64,000 nt of DNA from Mesorhizobium sp. M4B.F.Ca.ET.058.02.1.1 (GCF_003952505.1 NZ_CP034450.1:4278001-4342000), one strand, 5' to 3'. Positions 19,632 to 29,934 are shown, counted from the stretch's first letter. Program-made: numbers and translations. Notes: generated from the sequence alone by a model not told the origin.

Positions 19632-21041
19632 ATGAGCGCACCGCGCACCCTCTACGACAAGATTTTCGACGACCATCTGGTCGACCGTCAGGACGATGGC
19701 ACTTGCCTGCTCTACATCGACCGCCACCTCGTCCACGAGGTCACTAGCCCGCAAGCCTTCGAAGGCCTGCGCATGAGCGGCCGCAAGGTCCGGCATCCGG
19801 AAAAGACGCTGGCCGTGGTCGACCACAACGTGCCGACCTCGCCCGAGCGCAAGTTCGGCATCAGGAACGAGGAAAGCCGCATCCAGGTCGAGGCGCTGGC
19901 CCGGAACGCCAAGGATTTCGGCATCGACTATTATTCCGAGAACGACATCCGCCAGGGCATCGTCCACATCATCGGCCCGGAGCAGGGTTTCACCCTGCCC
20001 GGCATGACCATCGTCTGCGGCGACAGCCACACCTCCACGCACGGCGCCTTCGGCGCGCTCGCGCATGGCATCGGCACGTCGGAAGTCGAGCATGTGCTGG
20101 CCACCCAGACGCTGATCCAGCGCAAGGCCAAGAACATGCTGGTGCGTGTCGACGGCACGCTGCCCGAAGGCGTCACCGCCAAGGACATCATCCTTGCCAT
20201 CATCGGCGAGATCGGCACCGCCGGCGGCACCGGCTATGTCATCGAGTATGCCGGTGAGGCGATTCGTGCGCTGTCGATGGAAGGCCGCATGACGATCTGC
20301 AACATGTCGATCGAAGGCGGGGCGCGAGCCGGCCTGATCGCGCCGGACGAGACGACCTTCGCCTATGTCAAGGACAAGCCGCGCGCGCCGAAGGGCGCGG
20401 CGTGGGACGCGGCCCTTGCCTACTGGAAGACGCTGCATTCCGACGAAGGCGCGCATTTCGACAAGGTGGTGGTGCTCGACGCGCAGAAGCTGCCGCCGAT
20501 CGTCTCCTGGGGTTCCTCGCCGGAGGACGTCGTCTCCGTGCAGGGCTTCGTGCCCAACCCGGAAGAGATCACCGATGAGAACAAGCGCTCCTCGAAGCTG
20601 CGCGCGCTCGACTATATGGGGCTGACGCCCGGCACCAGGATCACCGACATCCAGCTCGACCGCGTGTTCATCGGTTCGTGCACCAATGGCCGCATCGAGG
20701 ATCTGCGCGCGGCCGCCAAGGTGGTCGAGGGCAGAAAAGTCAATCCGCGCGTCAACGCCATGATCGTGCCGGGCTCCGGCCTGGTCAAGGAACAGGCGGA
20801 GGCCGAGGGTCTCGACAAGATCTTCCTCGCCGCCGGTTTCGATTGGCGCGAGCCGGGCTGCTCGATGTGCCTCGCCATGAACGACGACCGGCTGAAGCCG
20901 CACGAGCGCTGCGCCTCGACCTCGAACCGCAATTTCGAGGGCCGGCAAGGCTTCAAGGGCCGCACCCATCTGGTGTCGCCGGCCATGGCGGCGGCGGCAG
21001 CGATCGCCGGCCATTTCGTCGACATCCGCGACTGGAAATAG
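19632..21041 (+). CDS. leuC: 3-isopropylmalate dehydratase large subunit
   Basis: A 469-residue aconitase-family enzyme that, with LeuD, isomerises 2-isopropylmalate to 3-isopropylmalate (leucine synthesis, cytoplasm). It opens [13 protein letters not shown], has [20 protein letters not shown], and carries the three 4Fe-4S cysteines in [14 protein letters not shown] (about residue 349) and CSMCLAMN (about 409 and 412). [10 protein letters not shown] marks the C-terminal substrate loop. leuD is not adjacent within the window. A strong terminator follows. Confidence 0.98.
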   Translation: MSAPRTLYDKIFDDHLVDRQDDGTCLLYIDRHLVHEVTSPQAFEGLRMSGRKVRHPEKTLAVVDHNVPTSPERKFGIRNEESRIQVEALARNAKDFGIDYYSENDIRQGIVHIIGPEQGFTLPGMTIVCGDSHTSTHGAFGALAHGIGTSEVEHVLATQTLIQRKAKNMLVRVDGTLPEGVTAKDIILAIIGEIGTAGGTGYVIEYAGEAIRALSMEGRMTICNMSIEGGARAGLIAPDETTFAYVKDKPRAPKGAAWDAALAYWKTLHSDEGAHFDKVVVLDAQKLPPIVSWGSSPEDVVSVQGFVPNPEEITDENKRSSKLRALDYMGLTPGTRITDIQLDRVFIGSCTNGRIEDLRAAAKVVEGRKVNPRVNAMIVPGSGLVKEQAEAEGLDKIFLAAGFDWREPGCSMCLAMNDDRLKPHERCASTSNRNFEGRQGFKGRTHLVSPAMAAAAAIAGHFVDIRDWK

Positions 21042-21077
21042 GCGGCCGCGACCTACCGCATACAGAACCCAAGCAGA

Positions 21078-21112
21078 CCCCGAACCATCCCGATGGTTCG
21101 GGGTTCTTCTTT
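21078..21112 (+). terminator. Rho-independent terminator of leuC
   Basis: CCCCGAACCATC and GATGGTTCGGGG form a 12-bp perfect stem around CC (effectively 11 bp with a 4-base loop), followed by TTCTTCTTT, 36 bases past the leuC stop. Confidence 0.92.
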
Positions 21113-21214
21113 GCCCACGCCGCCGGTTTTTTCGGCAAAGCGGCCTTGGCTTAACCGCTTGTTTGGGCTTGCGCTTTAGCATCTTCCCTGACTAAGCGGG
21201 GAAATCACAGTCGT

Positions 21215-22411
21215 TTGGACACGGGTCTGCTCATAGCGCTGCTCAACCCGACGATCGCGCTGGCGCTTGGCGCGGCGTTCCTCGTCCTGTGGTTCCATCA
21301 GCGCCATCGCCCCTATCTGGCGGTGCTGGCTGCGAGCTACTGCCTGTCGGCCCCCGGCTTCCTGTTCCAGTATTTCACGCTTCCTGTCGGGATGGTGCTG
21401 ACCAAGCTTGTCTCCAACATATGCTTCACGGCGGCCGCCTGCTGCCTCTCCAGCGCCATCGTCGCGCGCTACGGGCGGCGCGTCCCCTATATCGGGATCG
21501 CACTCACCACCGGCGGCGGGCTCGCCGCCTTTTCATGGTTCATGTTCGTGCAGCCAGATCTCACCTGGCGCATCCTGTCGATGAATTTCGGTTTCGGCGC
21601 CCTCAGCCTGCTGGTCGCCGCCGAACTGCGCACGGTGCGCGGCAACGGTCCGACGGAAAAGATCCTGTTCGTGCTGTCGCTGCTGTCGGGATTGAACTTC
21701 GTCGTCCGAACCCTGATCGTCGTCATCGCGCACGGGCCGTTCCCGAGCTATGACGGATTCTACGGCTCGTCCTACTGGACGACGGCGCTCTTGTCGCATG
21801 CGCTGCTGTCGCTGCTGATCGCGCTTTCCCTGTTTTCGGCGGCCGCACTCGACGTGATGAAGGCTCTGAAGGCCGAGACCCATACCGACCCGCTGTCCGG
21901 CCTGCTCAACCGCCGCGGTTTCGAGGAGCGGGCGGCGCTGCTGCTCGACCAGTGCGCCAAGGCGAAATTCCCCGTCGCCATGGTGCTTGCCGACCTCGAC
22001 CACTTCAAGGCACTCAACGACCGGCACGGGCACGCGGTGGGCGACAGGGTGATCGCCGACTTCGCCGCCAAGCTGAGCTTCGCCACGGGCACGCGCGGTG
22101 CTGCCGGCCGCATCGGCGGCGAGGAGTTCGCCGTGCTCCTGCCGTTGTGCGATCTCGCTTCGGCGCGGCTGTTCGCCGAGGCGATCCGCTCGCTCTATTC
22201 GGCCGGCGGCGTCGCCAGCCTGCCGCGCGGCGTCAGTGTGACGGCGAGTTTCGGCGTCGCCGCCCGCACCGGCGACGAGGGTCTGGCGCCGCTGATGCGC
22301 CGCGCCGACGATGCGCTCTACAAGGCCAAGAAGAACGGCCGCGACAGCGTGCGGCTATCCTATGAGCGGCCGGAAACGGTGTTCGTGCCGGAGCCCGCCG
22401 GCGTCGGGTGA
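21215..22411 (+). CDS. Membrane diguanylate cyclase (GGDEF), first of a tandem pair
   Basis: A 398-residue protein. Residues 1-210 hold six or seven transmembrane helices and no recognised sensory domain. A GGDEF domain follows (about 223-385) with DPLSGLLNRRGFEE, DLDHFKALNDRHGHAVGD and the active-site GGEEF at 301-305, so it should make cyclic di-GMP. No RxxD inhibitory site stands five residues before GGEEF, so product feedback through that site is not expected. The predicted start is TTG (21215), with GGGGA about 12 bases upstream; a different start is possible. A paralogue follows 81 bases later. Confidence 0.88.
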   Translation: MDTGLLIALLNPTIALALGAAFLVLWFHQRHRPYLAVLAASYCLSAPGFLFQYFTLPVGMVLTKLVSNICFTAAACCLSSAIVARYGRRVPYIGIALTTGGGLAAFSWFMFVQPDLTWRILSMNFGFGALSLLVAAELRTVRGNGPTEKILFVLSLLSGLNFVVRTLIVVIAHGPFPSYDGFYGSSYWTTALLSHALLSLLIALSLFSAAALDVMKALKAETHTDPLSGLLNRRGFEERAALLLDQCAKAKFPVAMVLADLDHFKALNDRHGHAVGDRVIADFAAKLSFATGTRGAAGRIGGEEFAVLLPLCDLASARLFAEAIRSLYSAGGVASLPRGVSVTASFGVAARTGDEGLAPLMRRADDALYKAKKNGRDSVRLSYERPETVFVPEPAGVG

Positions 22412-22492
22412 GGCCAAGCAGCCCGATCATGACCCGTCGTTAACGTCTTTTTCGCCCGTCGATGCTTTGCTGTCGGCGGGGGTTTTTGAACC

Positions 22493-23695
22493 ATGGGCAG
22501 CGCGGACGTCATACTCGTGATCAACCTGTTCGTCGCCGGACTGCTGGTGGCGGCGTTCATGACGATCGCCATCTACGACAAAAACCGGGTGTCGGCGCGC
22601 TGGCTGGCCTTCGGCTACATGATCGGCATGGTCTATTTCGCCCTCGAATTCGTCATCCCCGCCTTCGACAATGCCCGGCTCCCGGTCGTCGCCGCCTTTG
22701 CCGTCTTCCTCGGCGCCACCATCGTCTTCAATGGCGGCCTTGCCCACAAATACGGCGTGGCACCGCCATGGTGGCCGATGCTGCTCTTCCTGGCCATCGC
22801 TTCCGTCGGGGTCTATCTCGTGCAGGAATTGCCGCGCCAGTCGCTGACCGCGATGATGGCCTATCAGCTTCCCTACGCCGTCATGCAGTTCACCGCGCTC
22901 GGCATCGTCTGGTCGTCCAGGCAAAGGCGCGAGCGGCTCGACACCATACTGATGGGCGTGCTGACGGCCAGCGCGCTGCAGTTCGCCTCCAAGCCCTTCA
23001 TCGCGCATGCGCTGGGCGGCCGCGGCGCCGACCCGCAATCCTATGTGCAGACGAGCTACGCGCTGGTGTCGCAATCGCTCGGCACCGTGTTCGGCCTGGC
23101 GCTGGCGCTGCTTGCGCTGGCCATACTGGTGCGCGACGTGCTGGCCGAGGCGACGTCGAAATCGGAAACCGACGCGCTGTCCCGGCTGCTCAACCGCGGC
23201 GGCTTCGAGCGCCATGCCGAAATCACCCTGAGAGATGCCGCGCGCCGTGGCGTTCCGGTGGCGCTGGTGATCGCCGACCTCGACCATTTCAAGGGCATCA
23301 ACGACAATTTCGGCCACGCCTGCGGCGACCGGGTGATCGAGACCTTCGCCGGTTTCCTGCGCGAGGCGGCGGCCGACCATCACGTCGCCGGGCGCATCGG
23401 CGGCGAGGAGTTCGCCATCATCCTGCCGGGCACCAATCTCGCGGCCGCACGGCTGTTCGCCGAAGGCGCGCGCAGCGCGTTCGGCGCCCTGCCGATCGAC
23501 AGCCTGCCGGCCGAGCACCGCTGCAGCGCCAGCTTCGGCGTCGCCGAACTCGGCGCGGGCGAGGGCTTTTCCGATCTGTTGCGGCGCGCCGACGAGGCGC
23601 TCTATCGGGCCAAGGGCGGCGGCCGCGATTGCGTGCGCGTCTCGCCCGGCCCGGCCGGGCGGCAGGCGTCCGCCGTCTTCAACGGCAGGGGCTGA
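22493..23695 (+). CDS. Membrane diguanylate cyclase (GGDEF), second of a tandem pair
   Basis: A 400-residue protein with the same plan as its upstream neighbour: about six transmembrane helices in residues 1-213, then a GGDEF domain with [33 protein letters not shown] and GGEEF at 303-307. No RxxD inhibitory site is in position. Alignment by eye of the cytoplasmic halves shows many identical stretches, so the two genes probably arose by duplication. The ATG follows a GGGGG stretch. The 3' end overlaps the convergent gene at 23679-24038 by 17 bases. Confidence 0.9.
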   Translation: MGSADVILVINLFVAGLLVAAFMTIAIYDKNRVSARWLAFGYMIGMVYFALEFVIPAFDNARLPVVAAFAVFLGATIVFNGGLAHKYGVAPPWWPMLLFLAIASVGVYLVQELPRQSLTAMMAYQLPYAVMQFTALGIVWSSRQRRERLDTILMGVLTASALQFASKPFIAHALGGRGADPQSYVQTSYALVSQSLGTVFGLALALLALAILVRDVLAEATSKSETDALSRLLNRGGFERHAEITLRDAARRGVPVALVIADLDHFKGINDNFGHACGDRVIETFAGFLREAAADHHVAGRIGGEEFAIILPGTNLAAARLFAEGARSAFGALPIDSLPAEHRCSASFGVAELGAGEGFSDLLRRADEALYRAKGGGRDCVRVSPGPAGRQASAVFNGRG

Positions 23696-24038
23696 GGTTC
23701 GGCATCTCGCCGTCGGACAGGCCGTACATATAGGAGCGGCCCTTGATGAAGACCGGCGGCTGGTAGCAGCCGCGGCCAACGGTCTCGTCGGATTCGTTCT
23801 CGTAGATCACGTCGGGCTCGCCGGCACTGGTAAAGTTCGACAGCTCCTTGGCGTGCCTGCCTTCGCCGACGATGATGCGTTTGTAGCCGGCGGCGCTGTC
23901 GATGACGAGATTGCCGAAGGAATCGGCATAGACGCGGTCGTGGTGGCGCAGCCCGGCTACGGCCGGCGCCGTGAAGCCGACGGCAAGTGCCGCCAGCGCA
24001 AGCGCCGCTAGGCGCAGTCTGCTCGAATTCGAACGCAT
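23679..24038 (-). CDS. Small exported protein of unknown function
   Basis: A 119-residue protein. Residues 1-28 are a clear signal peptide (basic MRSNSSRLR, hydrophobic AALALAALAVGFTAPAVA, cleavage before GLRHH). The mature part (about 90 residues) has two cysteines, one in VGRGCYQPPVFIKG and one at the C-terminus, which could form a disulfide. No family was recognised. A TTAA-N7-TTAA box lies 55 bases upstream. The gene is convergent with, and overlaps by 17 bases, the second diguanylate cyclase. Confidence 0.75.
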   Translation of the reverse strand: MRSNSSRLRLAALALAALAVGFTAPAVAGLRHHDRVYADSFGNLVIDSAAGYKRIIVGEGRHAKELSNFTSAGEPDVIYENESDETVGRGCYQPPVFIKGRSYMYGLSDGEMPNLSPCR

Positions 24039-24092
24039 GGCACCCTCCGTTTGCTTCGACCGTTTCGGTCTGGAGCCTGTTCGAATCGGAAA

Positions 24093-24117
24093 TTAACCTT
24101 TTCTTAACCTTTGTTAA
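24093..24117. promoter_or_regulatory. Candidate CtrA binding site (TTAA-N7-TTAA)
   Basis: TTAA (24093-24096), seven bases, TTAAC (24104-24108), and a third TTAA at 24114-24117. It matches the full CtrA consensus. It lies 55 bases before the leftward exported-protein gene and about 180 bases before the rightward lipoprotein gene. Confidence 0.5.
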
Positions 24118-24297
24118 GAGCCGGCCCGCTTTCGCGGCCGGACTTTAACAAACATGGTTAATTTCGGCCGACGGGGTGGCCATCTTTCGGCCATGCTTGC
24201 CCGCACCATCGCGCCACCTCGACCAGCCGTTTGAGCCGGGTGAGCTTGATCAGGAACGACATCGTGGCTAGCGTGCCGCGCACAGGAGGGGCAGCAC

Positions 24298-24738
24298 ATG
24301 GCGTTACGCCGCTTGGTTCGGGGATTGCTCCTTGCTCCGTTGCTCGCTGCGGCAGCGGCCTGTGTGCCGCAGGATGGCGCGCCCAAGGCGGCATCGCCAG
24401 CGATCTCTCCCGCTCCGGCTCTGCAGGCCACCGCACCCGCCGCGCCGCCAGCGCCTGCAACGGCATCCGCAGCCAGGATCACCACCGACCTCACTGCGCC
24501 GCGATCGGCAGTCGGCATGGCCACCTACAAATGTAATGGCGGCACGATCTCCATCCAAAATCTCGGCACGTCGCTGCGTGTGGCAGGGCCGGATGGCTGG
24601 ACAGAGGAGTTTGCGGCGTCGCCCGCCAACCAGAGCAGCCGCTACCAGGCGGCGACGACGCATGACGCAGTTGTGATCGACGGACGCGAGGCGCTGCTGA
24701 TGAAGAAGGGGTCGACGCCGCTCACCTGCAGAAGGTAG
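24298..24738 (+). CDS. Lipoprotein with MliC-like C-terminal domain
   Basis: A 146-residue protein with a lipoprotein signal: MALRRLVRGLLLAPLLAAAA then the lipobox cysteine (Cys22). A Pro/Ala-rich linker occupies about residues 25-60. The C-terminal 75 residues begin YKCNGG, contain SSRYQAATTHDAVVIDGREA and end LTCRR. This YxC...Y...G-x-A-x-L...C layout resembles MliC/PliC lysozyme inhibitors, but it lacks a clear SGxxY-W-KG match, so the assignment is tentative. AGGAGGGG lies 7 bases before the ATG. Confidence 0.6.
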   Translation: MALRRLVRGLLLAPLLAAAAACVPQDGAPKAASPAISPAPALQATAPAAPPAPATASAARITTDLTAPRSAVGMATYKCNGGTISIQNLGTSLRVAGPDGWTEEFAASPANQSSRYQAATTHDAVVIDGREALLMKKGSTPLTCRR

Positions 24739-24866
24739 GCAATCTTCATCGACATGCCGCACTGCAGCGAACCATTGCGCCGGCTTTCGGACGCGCCCTA
24801 ATCGATTGAAGCAAAAGCCGGCCCTTTTTTCAGACTAAATGACGTTTCCAAAACGATTTTCCGGCT

Positions 24867-24895
24867 TTGACGCGGTGCAAAAAGAGCATTAGAAA
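24867..24895 (+). promoter_or_regulatory. Probable sdhCDAB promoter
   Basis: TTGACG (24867-24872), 17 bases, TAGAAA (24890-24895), about 80 bases before sdhC. The -35 matches 5 of 6 and the -10 matches 4 of 6 of the vegetative consensus. Confidence 0.5.
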
Positions 24896-24975
24896 CCGGC
24901 TGTCCGAAGTCGCAACCGGGAACGGCAATGCCGCTTTTCCGCTGAGGCTCCAGGAGACGCCGAACTGGGGGAGCC

Positions 24976-25395
24976 ATGAGCAAATCACCAGCCACCCGCG
25001 AATTTGCCAGACGTGAACGGCCGCTTTCGCCGCACCTGAGCGTGTACCGGCCGCCGATCACAATGACCATGTCGATCATCCATCGCATCACCGGCGGTGC
25101 GCTCTATTTCGGCACGCTGCTGGTGGCGCTCTGGCTGATGGCAGCGGCGAGTTCCGAGGCCACGTTCGATCTCGTCAACTGGGCCTTCGGCTCGTGGCTG
25201 GGGCGGCTGGTGCTGTTCGGCTACACCTGGGCGCTAATGCACCACATGCTGGGCGGCGTACGCCACCTGGTCTGGGACACCGGCGCCGGGCTCGAGAAGC
25301 ACACGGCCTCGAAGATCGCCTGGGCGACACTGGCCGGCTCGATCCTGCTCACGCTGCTGATCTGGATCGCCGGCTACATGGCGCGGGGAGCCTGA
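24976..25395 (+). CDS. sdhC: Succinate dehydrogenase cytochrome b556 subunit
   Basis: A 139-residue membrane anchor of complex II with three transmembrane helices. The family signature [20 protein letters not shown] and the [11 protein letters not shown] segment (about residues 35-45) are present, with the probable haem-ligand histidine in [24 protein letters not shown] directly precedes the ATG. It is the first gene of sdhC-sdhD-sdhA-DUF3052-sdhB. Confidence 0.96.
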   Translation: MSKSPATREFARRERPLSPHLSVYRPPITMTMSIIHRITGGALYFGTLLVALWLMAAASSEATFDLVNWAFGSWLGRLVLFGYTWALMHHMLGGVRHLVWDTGAGLEKHTASKIAWATLAGSILLTLLIWIAGYMARGA

Positions 25396-25397
25396 CC

Positions 25398-25793
25398 ATG
25401 AGCGGCAAGAACACCGACATGCGCACGCCGCTGGCCAAGGTCCGCGGCCTTGGCTCGGCCCGCGAGGGCACTTCACATTTCTGGCGTCAGCGGCTGACGG
25501 CGATCGCCAACATCCCGCTGATCCTGTTCTTCGTCGGCTTCCTGATCGCGCTCAACGGCCACGGCTACACGGAAGTGCGGACGGCGCTCGCCAATCCGTT
25601 CGTGGCGCTGGTGCTGGCGCTGGTGCTGATTTCCGGCCTCTACCACATGCGGCTCGGCATGCAGGTGATCATCGAGGATTACGTGCATGGCGAAGGCATG
25701 AAGCTGGCGCTGATTGCGCTCAACACATTTTTTTCCGTAGCGGTCGGCGTCGCCTCGCTCTTCGCCCTGCTCAAACTGGCATTCGGAGGCTGA
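25398..25793 (+). CDS. sdhD: Succinate dehydrogenase membrane anchor subunit
   Basis: A 131-residue anchor protein with three helices. It begins [20 protein letters not shown] with the typical [20 protein letters not shown] segment, then [20 protein letters not shown], whose histidine is the likely second haem ligand region. The start at ATG 25398 lies two bases after the sdhC stop. Confidence 0.96.
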   Translation: MSGKNTDMRTPLAKVRGLGSAREGTSHFWRQRLTAIANIPLILFFVGFLIALNGHGYTEVRTALANPFVALVLALVLISGLYHMRLGMQVIIEDYVHGEGMKLALIALNTFFSVAVGVASLFALLKLAFGG

Positions 25794-25797
25794 CATT

Positions 25798-27630
25798 TTG
25801 GCCAAGGACGCGAAATCAGCCAATTCCGCCTACACTTTCGTCGATCACAAGTTCGACGTGGTGATCGTCGGCGCCGGCGGCGCCGGCCTGCGCGCCACGC
25901 TCGGCATGGCCGAGCAGGGCCTGCGCACCGCCTGCATCACCAAGGTGTTCCCGACACGCTCGCACACGGTGGCGGCGCAAGGCGGCATCGCCGCCTCGCT
26001 CTCCAACATGGGCCCGGACTCCTGGCAGTGGCACATGTACGACACCGTCAAGGGCTCGGACTGGCTGGGCGACGTCGACGCCATGGAATACATGGTGCGC
26101 GAGGCGCCGGCCGCCGTCTACGAGCTCGAGCATTACGGCGTGCCGTTCTCGCGCACCGAGGAAGGCAAGATCTACCAGCGGCCGTTCGGCGGCCACATGA
26201 TGAACTATGGCGACGGCCCGCCGGTGCAGCGCACCTGTGCGGCCGCCGACCGCACCGGCCACGCCATCCTGCACACGCTCTACGGCCAGTCGCTGAAGAA
26301 TAACGCGCAGTTCTTCATCGAGTATTTCGCGCTCGACCTGATCATGGAGCCGGACGGCACCTGCACCGGCGTCGTCGCGTGGAACCTCGACGACGGCACC
26401 ATCCACCGCTTCTCGGCCAAGATGGTGGTGCTGGCGACAGGCGGCTACGGCCGCGCCTATTTCTCGGCGACGTCGGCGCATACCTGCACCGGCGACGGTG
26501 GCGGCATGGCCGCCCGTGCCGGACTGCCGCTGCAGGACATGGAGTTCGTTCAGTTCCACCCGACCGGCATCTATGGCGCCGGCTGCCTGATCACCGAGGG
26601 CGCCCGCGGCGAGGGCGGCTATCTCGTCAATTCCGAGGGCGAGCGATTCATGGAGCGCTACGCGCCGTCGGCCAAGGACCTCGCCTCGCGCGACGTCGTC
26701 TCACGCTGCATGACGCTGGAGATCCGCGAGGGACGCGGCGTCGGCAAGAACAAGGACCACATCTTCCTGCATCTCGACCATCTCGATCCGGCGGTGCTCC
26801 ATGAGCGGCTGCCCGGCATCTCGGAGTCGGCGAAGATCTTCGCCGGCGTCGATCTCACCAAGGATCCGATCCCGGTGCTGCCGACGGTGCACTACAATAT
26901 GGGCGGCGTGCCGACCAACTACTGGGGCGAGGCGCTCAACCCGACAGCCGCGAGCCCGGACAAGGTATCGCCAGGCCTGATGGCGGTCGGCGAGGCCGGC
27001 TGCGCCTCGGTGCATGGCGCCAACCGGCTGGGTTCCAACTCGCTGATCGATCTCGTCGTGTTCGGCCGCGCCGCGGCGATCCGCGCCGGCCAGGTGATCG
27101 ACCGCAAGTCGGCAATCCCGTCGCCGAACGAAGCCTCGGTCGAGAAGATCATGGACCGCTTCGACCGGCTTCGCCACGCCAACGGCTCGACGCCGACGGC
27201 GGTGCTTCGCGAAAAGATGCAGAAGGCGATGCAGGAAGACGCGGCGGTGTTCCGCACACAGGAATCGCTGGAAAATGGCTGCAAGCGCATTTCGCAGATC
27301 TGGGGCGAGCTCAAGGACATAAAGGTGTTCGACCGCTCGATGATCTGGAATTCGGATCTGGTCGAGACGCTGGAGCTCGAAAACCTGATGGCCAACGCCA
27401 TCACCACGGTCTACGGCGCCGAGGCTCGCAAGGAGAGCCGCGGCGCGCATGCGCGGGAAGATTTCTCGGCCCGCGACGACGCCGCCTGGCGCAAGCACAC
27501 GCTGGCCCATCTCAGCGAGGACGGCAAGGTGACGCTGACCTATCGTCCGGTGCACACCGAGCCGCTGCTGGCCGAGAAGGACGGCGGCATCAGCCTCGCC
27601 AAGATCGCGCCGAAGGCCAGGGTGTACTGA
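25798..27630 (+). CDS. sdhA: Succinate dehydrogenase flavoprotein subunit
   Basis: A 610-residue catalytic subunit carrying covalent FAD; oxidises succinate to fumarate. It shows the FAD dinucleotide fold [16 protein letters not shown], the flavinylation histidine in [14 protein letters not shown], the active-site region [30 protein letters not shown], and [14 protein letters not shown]. The start is TTG at 25798, 8 bases after GGAGG. The gene after it is not sdhB but a DUF3052 gene two bases on. Confidence 0.98.
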   Translation: MAKDAKSANSAYTFVDHKFDVVIVGAGGAGLRATLGMAEQGLRTACITKVFPTRSHTVAAQGGIAASLSNMGPDSWQWHMYDTVKGSDWLGDVDAMEYMVREAPAAVYELEHYGVPFSRTEEGKIYQRPFGGHMMNYGDGPPVQRTCAAADRTGHAILHTLYGQSLKNNAQFFIEYFALDLIMEPDGTCTGVVAWNLDDGTIHRFSAKMVVLATGGYGRAYFSATSAHTCTGDGGGMAARAGLPLQDMEFVQFHPTGIYGAGCLITEGARGEGGYLVNSEGERFMERYAPSAKDLASRDVVSRCMTLEIREGRGVGKNKDHIFLHLDHLDPAVLHERLPGISESAKIFAGVDLTKDPIPVLPTVHYNMGGVPTNYWGEALNPTAASPDKVSPGLMAVGEAGCASVHGANRLGSNSLIDLVVFGRAAAIRAGQVIDRKSAIPSPNEASVEKIMDRFDRLRHANGSTPTAVLREKMQKAMQEDAAVFRTQESLENGCKRISQIWGELKDIKVFDRSMIWNSDLVETLELENLMANAITTVYGAEARKESRGAHAREDFSARDDAAWRKHTLAHLSEDGKVTLTYRPVHTEPLLAEKDGGISLAKIAPKARVY

Positions 27631-27632
27631 CG

Positions 27633-28067
27633 ATGGCGCTGGCGGCAACGGGATATTCCGGCACCCCGCTTCCGGCCAAGCTCGGCCTGAAGGACGGCAT
27701 GGTCGCCGCCTTCATCGCGCTGCCGCCGGAGCTGGATGATCTTGCCGGAGCCGTGGACTTTGCCGCGATCGACCGGCTGGCCGACTGGTCGGAAATTTCT
27801 GGTCGCCAGAGATACGATGCCGTGCATGCCTTCACCCGGCGGCGCGCCGAGATCGAGGACGGCCTTGCCGGCATCGAGACGGCGATCAAGCGCGACGGCA
27901 TGGTCTGGGTTTCATGGCCGAAGAAGGCGTCGAAGGTGGCGACCGACGTCACCGAGGACGTCATCCGCGCCGAGGCGCTGAAGCGCGACCTGGTCGACGT
28001 CAAGATCGCCGCCGTGAATGAAATCTGGTCCGGGCTGAAGCTCGTCATCCGAAAGGACCGCAGGTAA
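27633..28067 (+). CDS. DUF3052-family protein embedded in the sdh operon
   Basis: A 144-residue protein beginning [20 protein letters not shown], the recognisable opening of DUF3052. A central [12 protein letters not shown] and a basic [20 protein letters not shown] stretch follow. The function is unknown; the WPK(K) segment is a family hallmark. It starts two bases after the sdhA stop and its TAA shares a base with the sdhB ATG, so it must be translated with the complex II genes. No cofactor motif or membrane segment is visible. Confidence 0.85.
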   Translation: MALAATGYSGTPLPAKLGLKDGMVAAFIALPPELDDLAGAVDFAAIDRLADWSEISGRQRYDAVHAFTRRRAEIEDGLAGIETAIKRDGMVWVSWPKKASKVATDVTEDVIRAEALKRDLVDVKIAAVNEIWSGLKLVIRKDRR

Positions 28068-28846
28068 TGGTCGAACTCACGCTCCCCAAGAATTCGAAAG
28101 TTCAGCAGGGCAAGACCTGGCCGAAGCCGGAGGGCGCCACCAATCTTCGCGAATACCGCATCTACCGCTGGTCGCCGGACGATGACGAGAACCCGCGCAT
28201 GGACACCTATTTCGTCGACATGGACGATTGCGGACCGATGGTGCTCGACGCGCTGCTCTACATCAAGAACAAGATCGACCCGACGCTGACGCTGCGCCGC
28301 TCCTGCCGCGAGGGCATTTGCGGCTCCTGCGCCATGAACATCGACGGCTCCAACACGCTCGCCTGCACCAAGGGCTGCGACGACATTTCCGGCGCGGTGA
28401 AAGTCTATCCGCTGCCGCATATGCCGGTGATCAAGGACCTGGTTCCCGACCTCACCAATTTCTACGCCCAGCACGCCTCGATCGAGCCATGGCTGAAGAC
28501 GGTGTCGCCGGAGCCGGCCAAGGAATGGCTGCAGAGCCATGAGGACCGCGAGAAGCTCGACGGGCTCTACGAATGCATCCTGTGCGCCTGCTGCTCGACG
28601 TCCTGCCCGAGCTACTGGTGGAACGGCGACCGCTATCTCGGCCCGGCGGTGCTCTTGCAAGCCTATCGTTGGCTGATCGACAGCCGCGACGAGGCCAAGG
28701 GCGAGCGGCTCGACAATCTCGAGGACCCGTTCCGGCTCTATCGCTGCCACACCATCATGAACTGCGCGCAGGCGTGCCCCAAGGGCCTGAACCCGGCCAA
28801 GGCGATCGCGGAGATCAAGAAGATGATGGTGGAGCGGCGGGTTTAG
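28067..28846 (+). CDS. sdhB: Succinate dehydrogenase iron-sulfur subunit
   Basis: A 259-residue subunit with three Fe-S clusters passing electrons from FAD to quinone. The 2Fe-2S cysteines are in [16 protein letters not shown] with a later C in LACTKGC. The 4Fe-4S motif is [16 protein letters not shown] and the 3Fe-4S motif [17 protein letters not shown]. The ATG shares its A with the upstream TAA stop. It ends the operon and is followed by a facing-arm repeat. Confidence 0.98.
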   Translation: MVELTLPKNSKVQQGKTWPKPEGATNLREYRIYRWSPDDDENPRMDTYFVDMDDCGPMVLDALLYIKNKIDPTLTLRRSCREGICGSCAMNIDGSNTLACTKGCDDISGAVKVYPLPHMPVIKDLVPDLTNFYAQHASIEPWLKTVSPEPAKEWLQSHEDREKLDGLYECILCACCSTSCPSYWWNGDRYLGPAVLLQAYRWLIDSRDEAKGERLDNLEDPFRLYRCHTIMNCAQACPKGLNPAKAIAEIKKMMVERRV

Positions 28847-28891
28847 CCTTGGCGGGATAACCAACGACAACCTCAAACGCGGCGATCCTTC

Positions 28892-29050
28892 GCGCCCCCT
28901 CTGTCCTGCCGGACATCTCCCCCACGGGTGGGGAGATTGGCTGTCATGAGGGCTTTCGCCTATCTCCAAGGTTGAAGGATGAAGCGCGGTCGGCGAAGCT
29001 GCTGATCTCCCCCAAGTGGGGGAGATGTCCGGCAGGACAGAGGGGGGCGC
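28892..29050. repeat. Facing-arm CTCCCC/GGGGAG repeat (copy 2)
   Basis: The left arm (28892-28923) and right arm (29018-29050) are reverse complements over 32 bases with a single C difference, the cleanest copy in the window. The inner CATCTCCCCC/GGGGGAGATG parts repeat on both sides. It fills the sdhB-yceH spacer. Confidence 0.85.
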
Positions 29051-29083
29051 TGTCCCGCCAGCGTCAGAAAGGATTGCACGGCA

Positions 29084-29716
29084 ATGAGCGAAGACCTTCC
29101 CATCCTCTCTCCCGCCGAAGCGCGTGTGCTCGGCTGCCTGATCGAGAAGAAGGAATTGACGCCGGACGTCTATCCGCTGACGCTCAATGCAGCGCTTGCC
29201 GCCGCCAACCAGAAGACGGCGCGCGAGCCGGTGATGGCGCTGGAACAGACCGAGGTGCATCGGGCCCTGAAGCTGCTTGAGCAGAAGGGGCTGGTGCGGC
29301 AGATGTTCGGTTCGCGCGTGGAGCGCTATGAGCATCAGATGGCGCAGCGATTCTCGCTGACCACGCCGCAGACCGCCCTGGTCGGGCTGCTTCTGTTGCG
29401 CGGGCCGCAGACCGCATATGAGCTGTTGGCGCGAAGCGAGCGCATGGCGCGGTTTTCGTCGATCGAGGATCTGCGCGGTGAACTCGACATGCTGATCGGC
29501 CGCCGGCCGGCGCTCGTTCAGGAGATACCGCGCGGGCCAGGCCAGCGCGAGGACCGCTATGTGCATCTGCTGGGCGGGCCGGTGGATGTGGCGGCCGTCG
29601 CAGCGGCGCCATGGCAGCCGCCAGCGTCATCGGGCTCCGATCTTGAGGCCCGGGTGCTGGCGCTTGAAGAGGAGGTGGCGGCGCTGCGTGCCAAGGTCGA
29701 GGCACTGGGCGGGTAG
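29084..29716 (+). CDS. YceH/DUF480 family protein
   Basis: A 210-residue protein with two winged-helix-like halves. The signature opens [20 protein letters not shown] then [20 protein letters not shown], followed by [20 protein letters not shown], and [20 protein letters not shown]. The C-terminus is a short predicted coiled coil ([15 protein letters not shown]). The biological role of YceH is not settled. The gene stands alone between two facing-arm repeats. Confidence 0.93.
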   Translation: MSEDLPILSPAEARVLGCLIEKKELTPDVYPLTLNAALAAANQKTAREPVMALEQTEVHRALKLLEQKGLVRQMFGSRVERYEHQMAQRFSLTTPQTALVGLLLLRGPQTAYELLARSERMARFSSIEDLRGELDMLIGRRPALVQEIPRGPGQREDRYVHLLGGPVDVAAVAAAPWQPPASSGSDLEARVLALEEEVAALRAKVEALGG

Positions 29717-29756
29717 TAGTGCCTTAATGCAGTAGTCTCGCATCCGGGCCGAAGTC

Positions 29757-29934
29757 GGGGCTGCCCCTCATTGCCCTGCCGGGCATTTCTCCCCGTAAAC
29801 GGGGAGAAAGAGGCTGGCCGCGACTTTGGCGCCAGTCTCGCAGCGTTGGAGATTGGCGAAACCATCGGTGACAGCGCCCCTCTCCCCGTCACTATACGGG
29901 GAGGGGACGCCGGCAGGCAGGTGAGGGGCAGCAC
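29757..29934. repeat. Facing-arm CTCCCC/GGGGAG repeat (copy 3)
   Basis: Left arm about 29757-29810 (GGGCTGCCCCTCATTGCC... with TTCTCCCCGTAAACGGGGAG) and right arm about 29876-29934 (CTCTCCCCGTCACTATACGG... TGAGGGGCAGC). The TCTCCCCGTAAACGGGGAGA core is also in the 52.5-kb copy. It lies between the convergent yceH and osmC genes. Confidence 0.8.

Noticed and set aside
19191..21182. Long minus-strand open frame opposite leuC
   Set aside because: Antisense mirror of a well-conserved gene in GC-rich DNA; the translation is rich in Arg, His and Asp without motifs.
27590..29566. Minus-strand frame crossing sdhA, sdhB and yceH
   Set aside because: Spans several real genes and a repeat; no domain is recognisable.
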